64,000 nt of DNA, taken from assembly GCA_039619475.1 (NCBI GenBank), contig CM077115.1, positions 35,043,083 through 35,107,082 on the forward strand, written 5' to 3'. Below, one piece after another: positions 1 to 11,590 of this stretch (its first letter is position 1; every line of letters starts with the position of its first letter). The notes below the pieces were generated by a model, which did no database searches, had not been told where the DNA came from, and was given only the letters and a program-made list of their open reading frames with translations. A program made the translations under genes and the position numbers. This DNA is from Icerya purchasi (lineage: Eukaryota > Arthropoda > Insecta > Hemiptera > Monophlebidae).

Positions 1-1010
1 GGAATTAATTAAAGATTATTACTACTTATTAACTTAGATATATAATCATATTTAACATAAATAATTAATAAACATTCTTTATCAGAAATAAATAATTTTT
101 AAAAATTGTAATATATATATTCATAGATAAAAGTATTTAAAACTAGAAGTTTTAAATTTATTATTTGTTATTAATTGATATTTATTTAGAAACAAAACTT
201 TATTACAAAAGAAACAATCAAAAACATGAAAGTTAGAAAATGATTCATAAAGGAGCAGAAACTATTATCAAATAAAATAATATTTTTATATTTTCTAATT
301 TGTATGTTTGTTAATTTAGCCTTAAAAAATTTTAATTATAAATTTACTTTGTTATTAAAAACCAAATTTATATAATGAGTAAATTTTTAATTCAAAAACT
401 ATTACCAAAATAAAAAATTAAATTAATAATAATAATTAAATTCTATTGCTTTTTGTATTATAAATGTAAAAAAGTATTATTTATAAAAATTTTTAGCAAT
501 ATTTTGCAATTTTATATTTTATTGAAAATTTCAACCTAATTTTGATGCTGGCTGAATTGACAATTGACAAAACCCAAGAATCTGGATTTGAATTAGCTCC
601 CCTGAACGGTACATTTTAGACGATTGTATGAAGTGCTATTTGATTTCCAAAGTATCATTGAATTTGTGGGGTTTCAATAGATACGATGAGGCAGCAGCAC
701 ATTTTGTTCATTTCCACTTTTAAATAAATAGAATAACTGTTGAATACTAAGTATTAATGAAATGAAATGATTATTTTTAATTACGTCATATATCTTTTAA
801 AATACAGTTTATAAAAAAATGTTTTTTTTTGTTCCAATATCTCTCTTTAATCATAGTTATTACACATTATATAATAATTATTTTGGTAAAAGTTTATATT
901 AGAGCCCACCAGTTCATTTTACTTTTTTCACTTGTATTATCGTATATTACATGACATCGTTAATTCCTATATCGCTTCTAGTTCAATATTGTTTCTGTTA
1001 TAGTCCATTC
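1..1010. other. AT-rich stretch without a recognisable gene
   Basis: No convincing open frame, splice pattern or repeat was recognised here. The sequence is very AT-rich up to the left end of the nested hAT elements. A slightly less AT-rich patch near 545-700 has no identifiable content. Confidence 0.6.
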
Positions 1011-1295
1011 CAGGGATGAATTCACGGATCTGTTTCTGTAGGGGGAGGGGGTATGTTCTTGGGGAAGGGGCAGACATTTTTTTTAAATTTTTACCGAGAA
1101 AAATTTTCTGGGACATTCTTAAATAAAACCAAATATGTAAAAAATGATTTATTATGTAATTTAAAATAATGAAAAAGCAAGTGTAAACAATAAATTTCAA
1201 ATTAAATAACCGATTATAAACAACGCAGTGTTTTCTCAATTGGTTAAAACATTGTTACGGGTTCATTATCTTTTTGTAATAAACGAATACACCGT

Positions 1296-2982
1296 CAAGG
1301 GCGTCGCCAGTCGATAAGCCAGGGGAGGGGGCAAGATGATAGAAAGAGGATATGAGTTCAGTGGCGGGGCAAGATCTAAATTTTATGTGGGCAAGGTACA
1401 TTTTGCAGGGGCCTTCTGGTGGCATAAGAAGACGGATTTTATAAAAAATAAAAAAAATGAATTAAAGAAACAGAAATTCCCTACTTTTAGCCTTATTGAA
1501 TTCCTTAATAATAGTATCGTAATTCAGCTGAGATACTGTATCTACTTCAATAGATAAAAACTGCCAAAGCTGAAAGTCTTTCCTTACCCGCCGTATTTCT
1601 TAAATAATTTTTAATTAGTTTTAATTTTGAAAAGCTCCTTTTAGCGGACTTTTTACCAGTATTGTTAGCAAAATTTGAACGACTATGTAAATATTTGGGT
1701 AAATTTCATTCAAGCTATTTTCTGTTATGTATTGCAGCCGATGTTTCACATTTTTAATGAGGTTGGGTAAATTTGTAAGCATTAATTCTTCATACAATTC
1801 GTAAGGTTGGAAGTCGCTGCTCTCACCTACTCACAGGACAATGTGTAAATCTTGATAGTTTTTACTGGTTGCTCTTTGGGAATATACATGTTTAGATCAT
1901 AGAAAAAACCAAAATTTTCAAAATGTTGATTAAAAGAAATAAATCTCGAATCCTTATTGCTTATTATAGAATCAATCATGGTTTTTCAAAAAGAAATCGA
2001 TTTCATACCGGCTTTTGGGAGACTTTACGGGTTGGTCGCCGCCTTCATAATCGAACACCCTTTATTTCTTTTTGGCTACCCTTTTATTTTTAAAGTCTTT
2101 TGGTAGGTCATAACTGCTTTTCTCAATAAATTGACGAGCATCTGACAAGCATTTTTCGCATCCAGTTTGTCGGTATTCTTTGACCCAGTCACAAAATATA
2201 CACAAATATTCAAGAGTAATGCTTAAATGGACATGTACAAATTGCCATCGACTTTTAACTCCACCATTTACGCCTGCCATATTTGCACCATTGTCGTATC
2301 CTTGGCCATGGCAGTTTTGAATATTTAAGCCATTTTTTTCAGGCTCTCCCAATATTGCATTAGTTAAATATTCTTCAAACGTTTCAGTGACGGCAAGAAA
2401 TACGATAAAGTTTTCTTCTATTATGATCTATATGTTTGATTAATTTACTCTGGCAGTCGAAAATGATCATAAATCGACGACTGACAGAGCAACATTCAAA
2501 TTCGACATGTCGGGACAACTATCTATTGTACTCCATTAAAATTGAACTAGAAAAAAAATTTGACAGTTCGGAGAGTTGCTAATTATATTTATCGTTTTAT
2601 GACGAGTAAAATTTTTTCGTCGCGGTCATGGCGTTTAATTACTTAATACATAAATCTTTAAGGTGCGAGGCCCCTTGGACCATGAGGCCGTAGGCGGTCG
2701 CCCACATCGCCCACGCCTTACGCCGCCTCTATATGAGTTGTAGGAAAAATAAAGCTTATAAGTTGTAAAGACTTAATATTTTATTAAACAAGAATAAAAT
2801 CTTAATTAAAACACAATTTTCGTGGGTTTCTGGCAAATTGTTCTACTACTTTATTATAAAAGTCTTCCAAATTATCCATGATTACGCGCCTATGAATACT
2901 CGTCATGGCCAGTTGATTAAAAAGTTTGAAGGCCCCAGAGGAGGGGCAGCTGCCCCCTTTCCCCCCGCTGGCCACGCCCATG
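1296..2982 (-). mobile_element. hAT transposon with decayed transposase, nested in the outer element
   Basis: The left end CAAGGGCGTCGCCAG and the inverse of the right end (CATGGGCGTGGCCAGC) are near-matching terminal inverted repeats. The flanking 8-bp repeats are TACACCGT (1288-1295) and TACAACGT (2983-2990), 7 of 8 identical. Its subterminal sequence, about 290 bp at the right and 60 bp at the left, matches the short MITEs at 4445-4741 and 8308-8639. The interior, about 1.3 kb, encodes a broken hAT transposase on the minus strand. This is therefore a plausible relic of the autonomous parent of those MITEs. Confidence 0.75.
1450..2400 (-). pseudogene. hAT transposase (ZMYM1-like/DUF4371 type), decayed
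   Basis: A minus-strand frame (2062-2352) carries the motif GQGYDNGANMAG, characteristic of hAT transposases related to ZMYM1-like proteins. Further downstream on the same strand, across stops and frame changes, 1450-1690 reads as the C-terminal dimerisation region (LLTILVKSP, then FLSIEVD and LIKEF-like words), corresponding to the usual LLTIPVTVAS and LSIE segments. The N-terminal zinc-finger and first catalytic regions are absent. Several stops intervene, so it cannot encode a working enzyme. It belongs to the element at 1296-2982. Confidence 0.65.
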
Positions 2983-3355
2983 TACAACGTGATGTTTCAG
3001 CTGTTTTAAATGGGCTTTTCTTGGAAATAAAAAACAAAAAAAAAAAGCAACAGACACCGAAATGAAGTTGTCTATAGATCTTGTTGCTTTAAAAAAAAAA
3101 CGAATAAACGAAAACCGAAAAGAAACGTTTAAACAATTTATTGATATTAATGATAAATCGATTGACGTAAACCGTGATAGTTCCCGTCTGCAGCGAATAT
3201 TTTTTTCAACTCGTCAGTATTTTACATTTTTCGCACATTTGCAATGAAAACATATCAGTTTTTTCATAAAATAACAAGCAAATTTTAAAAGATCATTTTT
3301 TTTTATTTTTATTTTATGAAGTTTCAATTTTTCATCGAAAATAAATCTCGTAATT

Positions 3356-3760
3356 CAAGGCCGTGTCCACGGGGGGGGGGGTTAACCCCCCCATGAGAAC
3401 TGAAATAGTTATTATGAATACACAAAAATCTGAAAAAAATCGCAAATTTAAAATAAATATTGATGATTTTTTAGGATGTTCTTACCTACCTTTAAAAGAA
3501 AAAAGAAAAAATATGCTCCATATTTTTAGGTACTTCATTATTATCTTATGCAAATTTTTTTATTACGTGTGTAATTAATAACATATATGTAATTTTTATT
3601 AATGTTCGTATACGGGGTAATTCATTTATGTAAATCAAAATGATGGTAATTATTAATAGTACGAATATTAGTGAAAAATGTATTGTTATTCATAAAATAA
3701 ATATGCGAAGAAAATTTTCAACCCCCCCCCCTCCTTTCCAAAATTCTAGGCACGGGCCTG
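3356..3760. mobile_element. hAT-like MITE, nested in the outer element
   Basis: This 405-bp unit begins CAAGGCCGTG and ends with the inverse of CAGGCCCGTG. It is flanked by an exact 8-bp duplication, TCGTAATT, at 3348-3355 and 3761-3768. Runs of 9-12 G or C lie just inside each end. Short frames inside it are AT-rich and unlike any known protein, so it is taken as non-autonomous. Its perfect duplication suggests it is younger than the element it sits in. Confidence 0.75.
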
Positions 3761-4444
3761 TCGTAATTTTGAAACTTAAAAATATACCACTAATTGAACC
3801 ATTTCAAAATGTTTTGGCAGCAACTTTTGACAGAACTGTAAACAAAGCGAATAAAAAAAATTTTATTTTTTATTAAATTACTGCATTCTTAAACAGATTA
3901 TATTGAGTTCGGGAGGGGGTACAGTTCTGGGAAGGCCCACCCCACCTCCACCACCACCCAATGAATTCATCCCTGGTCCGTTCAAGGAAAATATGCCGAT
4001 GGAAAAATTTCGATAGAAGTCGATATTTCAGCATTGTTGCCAAATGTTTAATATCATTCAAATTCAAACTGGAATTTTCATTTCCTTATTCAAAATAACA
4101 TGTTTTTTAAATGTATTTTACTATCATTATTCCAATAAAAAACAAAAAACAACTCTAACACGCATTTATTCATTTATTAATGAAATTAATTAGTTCATTT
4201 TAACGTTATTTTGCTCGTTCATTTTTCCGAGTTCACATATTTAGGTTCATTTTGTAATCATCAATAAAATAGCATAATTTTTACTTTAATCATAAATACA
4301 AAACTGAAGATTTTAAATAATGAAAGTACCAAGGAGTTATTTATTGTTATTTTTATTTAACCTACACATCCAATTAAATTAGACATGGTAATAAATTTAT
4401 TTTAGTATTAATCGTGTAATGTTAACACTACTTTTATCAATCTT

Positions 4445-4741
4445 CATGGGCGTCGCCAGCGGGGGGCAAGGAGGGGCAGCTGCCCCCCCTTGAAGCCTTG
4501 AAACTTTTTAATCAACTGGCATTGATGAGTATTCATAGGGCCGTAATCATGGACAATTTGGAAAACTTATGTTTTAATTAAAATTTTATTCTTGTTTAAT
4601 AAAATATTAAGCCTTTACAACTTATAAATTTTATTTTTCCTATAACTCATATCCTCTTTCTATCATCTTGCCCCCCCCCCCCCCCTGGCGGCTGGCAACT
4701 CATCTTGCCCCTCCATGGCTCATCGGTTGGCGACGCCCTTG
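4445..4741. mobile_element. hAT MITE, copy A of the GGGCGTCGCC family
   Basis: A 297-bp element with ends CATGGGCGTCGCCAG and the inverse of CAAGGGCGTCGCCA. It is flanked by an exact 8-bp target-site duplication, TCAATCTT (4437-4444 and 4742-4749). Its body closely matches the right portion of the 1296-2982 element and the copy at 8308-8639, including a (C)n tract that varies in length between copies. It has no coding capacity. It was presumably mobilised by a hAT transposase encoded elsewhere. Confidence 0.85.
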
Positions 4742-4749
4742 TCAATCTT

Positions 4750-5269
4750 CAATATTTTTGTTCGTTAATTTGATGATAAATAGAGGCAGACAGAATTCGT
4801 TTTAGTGATTATACTTGTATTTAAATTTTATTAAGAAGTGAATAAATTAAACCTATTTGCTATGGTAAATAACAAATTGAAAATGTAAATTATAGTTATG
4901 TTTAACTTAACATATGGTATCCTCAGCGCATGAATCATTATGCTTGACTGAACTTGTTTAATCATTTAGTCATGTTATATTTTCATAAATTTCCCTATTT
5001 TATGACAAAAATACTAGTTTATTGTTTGAATCATTCTCGTAAATCTACAAATAAAAAGAACATTAATAAAATAAACAAAACATGTATTTCTAATACAGTA
5101 CATTAGATCATTACAAAATGTTTCGAGCTGATATGCATTAAGGTCGTTACAAAAATTACACAATCCAGATGTAAAAACATATTTACATCTTACGGTTATG
5201 TTTTATTTATTACAAATAAAGTGAGACAGGAAGCTTGCCATGAAGTATTCGATCTTCTAAACGAGCTAA
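4750..5269. other. AT-rich stretch without a recognisable gene
   Basis: Nothing identifiable. No open frame with coding-like composition and no repeat shared with the rest of the window was noticed. Confidence 0.5.
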
Positions 5270-5646
5270 TTATATTTCCAATTTTTCCAAACCTGTAATT
5301 CTTACTTTTAATGCGCCTGGTCCTTTAATTAACTGTAGCTGATTATCTGCTTTTCCATTATCATTTCTTTCGGAAATATTAATTAATCGTTTATTACGAA
5401 TATTTATGTTGTTTTGTGTTAGATCGATATATTCGGATAACGTTGATATTACAGCTTGCTTGAAGGCACTCGAAAATAGTACTGATACAAGCAAGCTTCA
5501 AATAAACTATGTTGGTAGGTTTTAAATTTCATTTAAATATTTATACTAGTTAACATTCTACATTCTTTTTTAACCGTTTCTTCATCAAAATTATACACGT
5601 TAGTTTTACTCGATGTATTATCACTATGATTATTATTATTATTCAT
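5270..5646 (-). CDS. Candidate two-exon gene for a 103-residue protein of unknown function
   Basis: Not recognised. A minus-strand frame from ATG at 5646 encodes an Asn-rich start and an acidic stretch (NFDEETVKKE) up to 5547. A 65-bp candidate intron (5482-5546, GT..AG, donor GTATAA weak, acceptor TATCAG) joins in phase to 5270-5481. The second exon encodes a region ending LKVRITGLEKLEI before a stop. Residue composition is balanced, unlike the AT-driven noise frames nearby, and the intron size is typical of insects. The product would be soluble, with no signal peptide or membrane segment. The donor is poor and no homologue was recalled, so this may be a chance frame or an old transposon piece. 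Confidence 0.35.
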
Positions 5647-5849
5647 ATGTATACAAGTATCAAAAATAGAAGGGGAAAGTTGAAACAGCAAATAAATTAT
5701 TATTACTTAAACAAATAAACAAAAAATGGAATAACGCATAAGCCAGTAATCACATATGAATTCTCGTTTTTGCACCATCACCAACTATATATATTCTTAT
5801 ATATGTTATACTGTAACGTCAAAATTTTGCAGACACTCCATCGCTAGGT

Positions 5850-7500
5850 CCATAAATTTAATAATCTCTTCTCAGGCACCCTCCAGAGATTGCCTCCGAT
5901 ATTCCTTCAGGATATGATCCATTGTCTTTTCTACCCCGCCACAGTCACATGCCACTTCATTTTTAGTTCTGTATTTTTTCATAATTTTCCGCACTTTTCA
6001 TGTTCCATTCGGAAGCGGTTCAACCTTGTCCAGATACTTCTTGGTAGATCAAAGCCCAGTGGCTGCCATCTGGATTGAGAACGATCCTTCTACTGTCCGG
6101 ATTGTCCTGACTAGATTTCTTTCTCAATTCTTGAATCCTGTTTAAATTCTCGGCGATTAGTTTTGCCGTAGTTTTATATGCGGGCTTCCTTGATTATAAG
6201 TTCTTTATACATTACCCATTCTTTGACCGCCATTTCTTTTAGCCGTAACTCTGGAGGCATTATGTTGCTTAGTACTGATAACTACGCCACTGGAGTGGAT
6301 CTCAGGGTGCCTGTTATTATTCTCATGGCTGAATTTAATTCAATGTCGACTTTGTTGACGTTACCACTATTTAGCTACATTGAAGCTGTATATTCGGCTG
6401 CTGAGAAAACCAAAGCCAGAGCGGAAATTCGTAATGTTGTTGTAGGTGCTCTCCAGATTTTTCCCGCTATTTTATGGATTTCGTTTACTCTTGTAGGCAC
6501 TTTAGCGGCTGTATTTTCAATATGTTACCTGTCGATCCGGAGTGACGCCCAAGTATTTCGGAGTGCCCTCATAATTTAATTTATGCCCGTCGACTGTTAG
6601 GTTAATTTTGCTTTTCACCATTCGATTCTTTAGGTGAAAACATAATACTACTATTTTCTCTTTATTTAGTTATAATCACCATTATTTAAAGTACTCAAAT
6701 AATGTCTGTAGGTCTTTCGTAAGTGGGGTTTCTGTGATCTTTATTTTGTTGTTCTGTGTAGCTAATGCCAGATCGTCTGCATAGATGAATTTCCGCGACG
6801 CATTTGTTGGTAAATCTGATATGTATAAATTGAAAAGTAATAGGGATAACACTGATCCCTAAGGGAGACTATTATTCAGTATTCTCTGACTGTTTTCTTT
6901 CTCTGTTATAGTGACGGTAAATCTTTGGTTGTTCATCACCTCGTTAATCAGTCTATATATGGTTTTGCATGGAATTATTTTGAGCAACTTTGTCAGTTAC
7001 CAGGTTCGCCATACAGTGTTATGGGCGGCAAAGAAGTCTACGAATGCCACCAATTTTTTCTTATTGTGTTGAAAGCCATACTCTATATGCGCTGTCAACG
7101 CGTTCATCTAATCCACGCCGTTTCTGGCCTTCCTAAATCCTGTTTGTTCTATCGGTATGTTATCATCTTCAATGAATTTTATACGATTATGATTATTTTC
7201 AGATATTAGGTGATAATTTTCCACCGTAGAGAGATCCTTTCCTGATTTTAGGGGGATGGCAATTATTTTAGATGTCTTAAACAGTGGCGGGAGTTTCGCA
7301 ATTTCAAGAATGTTATAAAGCTTGAGAATCCATCTTATAGTGTTTTTGTCAAAGTGTTCCATAAATTCGAAGTATATTTCATTTTTTCCAGGTGCTTTTC
7401 CCATTTTCAGGCTTACGGTGGCTGTATACATTTCTTCTTCATTTATGGGATCGGCGTGTAATGATCTGTCTGTTGCCTTCCTTTTGAGTGCATTCCCGTA
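5850..7500 (-). pseudogene. LINE (non-LTR retrotransposon) ORF2 remnant: RT to C-terminal zinc region
   Basis: Read on the minus strand across many stops and frameshifts. It begins near 7440 with a reverse transcriptase N-terminal palm (MGKAPGKNEI, then a KLPPLFKTSKIIAI segment). It continues with LPxGSVLSLLLFNLYISDLP and the catalytic FIYADDLALA near 6770-6870. Next comes the thumb region (NTAAKV, NKVDIELNSAMR, near 6180-6560). It ends with a C-terminal cysteine/histidine region (ACDCGGVEKTMDHI) near 5900-5960. Domain order and words match Jockey-type pol proteins common in arthropods. Endonuclease and ORF1 are missing, so the copy is 5'-truncated and inactive. Confidence 0.75.
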
Positions 7501-7540
7501 TCACGTCCTCGTCGTGCACCTGGTAACACTTTAAAGTGGC

Positions 7541-8299
7541 CAAGAATACAAGAAAGCGTCAATGAACTTGTCAACGTACCTCTCACGGTGCAGGGTATCA
7601 ACAACGATGTATTATCACTGCAGTAGTAGACTTCGCACCAACCAGTCGAAATCGCACAAGCAATTACTTTTATTTTTTATAAAAGTTTTACAACAACTGC
7701 AACATTTGAAACAACCACATTTATTACATTCTAGACCGTCCGCTTACATTTTCGGTGTAATAAAACATTGATTTGAACAACAATAATTCACGCTTTTTGA
7801 CCAATTTTAAACATAATAACGAATAAATGTATGTGTATACTATAAAAGTTAATCTATTAAACTACAAAAAATGTCTATTCACATACGATATTTATACTAG
7901 AAAAACAATTACATGAGCTTTGCATTCGTAGCTATATTTAAATTTCCCGTTTACATATTTATAAAGTGGACCATGATAGTCAAATGGCAAACAGCAACAG
8001 TCACCATTTTCATCTTTCCAATATGACGACATAAAATTTGAGCGTTACATTCACGATTTTTATAGGAATTTTGACAAATAATTCGATAAAATAATCTTCC
8101 CCCGCTCGCATTTTTTTACACAGTATTTTTAAAAAACAATTTATATAGCGATTCGAATAAAATTATTACGTACTTCGCCTTGGTATAATGTATATAACAC
8201 ACACTTGCATCAATGTTATAATTAGTCTGACAAGGAGATCCTACGGTCCTGAGGAAACGAATTTCAATGATTTTTGGTGTAGCGGTAGTATACCATGTA
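7541..8299. other. Intergenic stretch, nothing recognised
   Basis: AT-rich sequence between the LINE remnant and the MITE at 8308. Short frames here are not coding-like. Confidence 0.5.
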
Positions 8300-8307
8300 G
8301 GTATACT

Positions 8308-8639
8308 CATGGGTGTCGCCAGCGGGGCGGGGGGAGCTGCCCCCCCCGGAGCCTTCAAACTTTTTAATCAACTGGCCATGACGAGTATTCATAGGCGCAT
8401 AATCATGGATAATTTGGAAGACTTTTATAATAAAGTAGTAGAACAATTTGCCAGAAACCCATGAAAATTATATTTTAAATAAGATTTTAGTCTTGCTTAA
8501 TAAAATATTAAGTCTTTACAACTTATAAATTTTATTTTTTCTACAACTGATATCCTCTTTCTATCATCTTGCCCCCTCCCCTCTGGCGGCTGGTAACTCA
8601 TCATACCCTCCCCTGGCTCATCGACTAGCGACGCCCTTG
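8308..8639. mobile_element. hAT MITE, copy B of the GGGCGTCGCC family
   Basis: A 332-bp copy of the family at 4445-4741. The left end is CATGGGTGTCGCCAG and the inverse of the right end is CAAGGGCGTCGCTAG. It is flanked by an exact 8-bp duplication, GGTATACT (8300-8307 and 8640-8647). It keeps a segment, about 8405-8460, that copy A lacks but the larger element at 1296-2982 retains. The copies are therefore different internal-deletion derivatives. Confidence 0.85.
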
Positions 8640-8880
8640 GGTATACTGTATGTAAAATATCAAGGTGCAATACTCAAATATAATCGAGAAAAACTAATTT
8701 AAAATTTCTTCACACTTTATGTATAGGTTACATAAGTGGATTTAAAGAAGAGGCGCGGGGGAACGCCACCCACAGACGGTTAAAAATAGACAAAGAGCAA
8801 GGAGTTTAATACAGTTGATGATGGGTTATTGCCCTTGGTTGGCGTTCCCAAAAAAATAAAAAAAAAATAAAAAAATACAG

Positions 8881-10100
8881 TTGCGTTATAATTCCGTTTG
8901 TATTGTTTTTTTGTTTTTTTTTGTGTACTGTGGGACTTCCCGTCCAAATGAGATCCCAGGAAATGAAGAAATGAAAACTATTGAAGAGAATCATAAAAAG
9001 TTTATAACCATCATAAAAACGATTATATTATGTGGAATGCAAACTATGCCATTAAGACGTCACAGGGATAACAGTTATTTAGAATCGGAAAGCTTTTACG
9101 GGGAAGGCAACTTCAGAGCGCTGTTGAAGTTCGGAACTGATACTGGAGATAAGACACTACATGATCGCGTAAAAACGTGTGCTAAAAACGCTTCTTACAT
9201 TAGCAAGTCGACACAAAATGACTTGATTGAATGCTGCGGGGAAGTATTCATAGACAACATAGCGAACAAAATTAAAAAAGCTAAATATTTTACGATTACC
9301 ACAGATGTTTCTTTTTGTTTGCAGCTGGCCGTTTGTATTCGATATTTCGATGTAGATAGAAATTAAATCAAAGAAGACTTTCTTTTGTTTGTCGAAATTG
9401 TTAAGTTGTCTGGTAAAAATATTGCTCACCATATTTTAAAGGCTTTGGAAAACCTTAACTTGGATATTACATTGTGCCGCGGTGAGACATATAACGAAGA
9501 AGCCAACATGAGCGGTAAAATAATAGGTGTTCAGGCATGCATATCCAGCATTCAGCCTTTAGCTTTTTTTGCCCATTGTGCACAACATCGACTCAACTTA
9601 GTTATCAAAATATAGCTTGCACAGTACCCAGCATAAGAAATTCCATGGGGATTATTTCAAGTGTAGCAACTTTCTTTTGTGAGTCAGCTCAACAAATACA
9701 ACTCTTCAAAGAAGAAACGCAAACTCATCTGCCAATGAAAAAACAAAATATATTAAAACAAAAGTGTGATACCAGATGGTTGAGAAGACATGAAGCGGTT
9801 TTAACAGTCTTGCTATATCTTCCTGGAATTTTGGAAAAAGTGGCTGATCAAGGAAACAGAAGTACACACCAGTATTTTCATTGCTCCAAGCTATGATATA
9901 ATCAGAATTTCTTGTAAGCTTGGTAATCCTCAGTGATATTTTAGGAATCACGCTGTCCTTATCTCGATTATTACAAACCATTGAAATTTATATACTTTTT
10001 GCAGTTCAGCTTGTCAATACGACCACAGCAAGTCTGCAGAGGCAACTTAAAACTAGCACAGACGCATTCAAAAATTTGATAGACAAATTTTCGGAATGAC
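8881..10100 (+). pseudogene. hAT transposase, THAP0/PRKRIR-like type, decayed
   Basis: The plus strand reads as a hAT transposase in at least three pieces with stops and frame changes. 8881-9366 includes the FRALLKFG and FTITTDVS words, where the first catalytic Asp region lies. 9385-9615 includes YNEEANMSG and FFAHCAQHRLNLV. 9610-9890 includes CDTRWLRRHEAV. A last piece to about 10090 includes SDILGITLSLSRLLQT. These correspond in order to proteins annotated as 52-kDa repressor of the inhibitor of the protein kinase-like. The C-terminal dimerisation domain is missing. Inactive. Confidence 0.75.
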
Positions 10101-10232
10101 CGTCAACCATAAAACATATACATGTTAAAACAAAAAAAAACTGAAGTTTCAACTGTAACGCTTAATAGTTTGACGTGTAATAAGTAGGGTGTAATGATTT
10201 CAATTAGCTTCTATTAAAATAAATTTCCCGTA

Positions 10233-10403
10233 AGCCGAAAGCTAAAAGCTTAAGCCGTATTTCAAATTTGAACAGCAGGAAGCTGAAAGCCTAAGCCATA
10301 TTCTAAAATTAAACAGCCAGAAGACGAAAGCCTAAGCTGTATTTTTCAAGGACGTAAGTCGTATTAAGTTTAAGCTGTATTATTATTCGGCTTTCATGCC
10401 CTG
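10233..10403. repeat. Subterminal tandem repeats and a hAT-like right end
   Basis: About three degenerate units of 43-60 bp share the core GAAAGCCTAAGC followed by TATT. They stop at 10403, where the sequence read on the minus strand begins CAGGGCATGAAAGCCGAA. A CAGGG start with internal short repeats is typical of hAT ends. A near-identical end, CTAGGGCTTGAAAGCC, occurs on the minus strand at about 22877. No matching left end or target-site duplication was found, so its relation to the transposase at 8881-10100 is an inference. Confidence 0.45.
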
Positions 10404-10419
10404 GTTCCCCGTGACAGTT

Positions 10420-11590
10420 AATGCCATAATGCCAACCGATGTACTGTCTTATCTGTGCAGAACAATTCAAGTGTTTTAGATCCGTTATTATCTGCAAAGC
10501 AATCGCGCCAAAGAATTTCGAAAATGTTTTGTTGTTCTGTTCATTCGGAGCATTGCGCGCAAGTGAATACAGCAGCCCCTAAATGCTTAAACTGCATCCA
10601 AAGAATTTATTATTGCTTCTATTCCCCACATTTTTCAATAAAAATATATGTGAAATTAAAAATTTTAAATCCAAGTGATTCATTTTATTATAAAATCGTA
10701 ATTTATTAACAATAAAAATGTTCACATATCATTAGTACAAGTTCTAACACCAGTTCGCTCAACAATGATTTTAAAGTCCGATGGTACTTCTCAGTGTTTG
10801 GTTGGGTTAGTGCTAATGGGGTGTGTTATACTGCTGTCTACGTACCTGCCAACAACAATTGTGTAGCGGCGGTGTTGGGCGGGGTATGGCTGTAGCATGT
10901 ATGCTGTTGTACCCATTGCCTACTCACACCGAACCCAATTATCAAGGATAGGTTCTCGCATTGGTTCACTAAACACTTCTCTTCATACAGGTGTGCGCCA
11001 GTGGCTTGCGTACTATGAGCGGCAGAATATGAACATGTTACGAAAGGATAGGGTGTGTTATCATATCATAACTTAAGGGTGTTGTGAAATACATGACGCC
11101 CCCTGAGTTTAATGAATTCATTCCAAGTATTGTTAATGTTTAGTCCTAGTATGTGCTGTCATTCTAGAAAGAGCGGGAGAATAAGCTTGCTCCGCGACTG
11201 TACGCATGCCGCTTGGTTGTAATTCATCGTGAACTTATGGAACGCGGTTGCGGCAGGGCAGTGCTGGACCCCCCCCCGCTGGCCTCCCTGATCTGCGCCG
11301 CTGTTCACTCACGATCAATCGAATGATTGGAGTCATGAATCATTCGGCTTTAACAATCATTGCCCTTCCTTTTGCGCGACAAGGAAAAAGTGCTTTGCAA
11401 ACATTATATTAGGACAGTTATTAGGATTCCGTACACATATAATGTATGGAATAATCCTAATAAGATGGTTCAGAAACGATAAAAATATTCAAATAAAATA
11501 AGTAATAACTCACGAACGGCTTGACTTATTAATTTCGAAATCTGGGTCATAAATTACAATTAAAATTCTCTTTAAGACGGTCTATAACTA
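10420..11590. other. Unclassified, locally GC-richer stretch
   Basis: No gene recognised. 10740-11350 is distinctly less AT-rich than its surroundings and includes a C-tract at 11272. A palindrome at 11416-11460 pairs TTATTAGGATT with AATCCTAATAA-like sequence and recurs in part near 19996-20040. This may be transposon-derived, but no open frame or terminal repeat was matched. Confidence 0.4.

Larger units (their letters stand above)
1011..3975. mobile_element. Outer non-autonomous hAT-like element hosting two nested hAT insertions
   Basis: The two ends are inverted copies of CAGGGATGAATTCA (14 of 14 bases), starting at 1011 and ending at 3975. Flanking 8-bp direct repeats are GTCCATTC (1003-1010) and GTCCGTTC (3976-3983), matching at 7 of 8 positions. 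An 8-bp duplication and ends beginning CAGGG are typical of the hAT superfamily. Two other hAT elements (1296-2982 and 3356-3760) lie inside. Without them and their duplications the original element was about 860 bp and carries no recognisable transposase, so it was probably non-autonomous. G-rich stretches lie just inside both ends. It is the oldest layer of the nest. Confidence 0.7.

Noticed and set aside
7322..7534. Plus-strand frame of 70 codons with hydrophobic stretches
   Set aside because: It is the antisense of the LINE reverse transcriptase on the other strand. The true protein words are on the minus strand.
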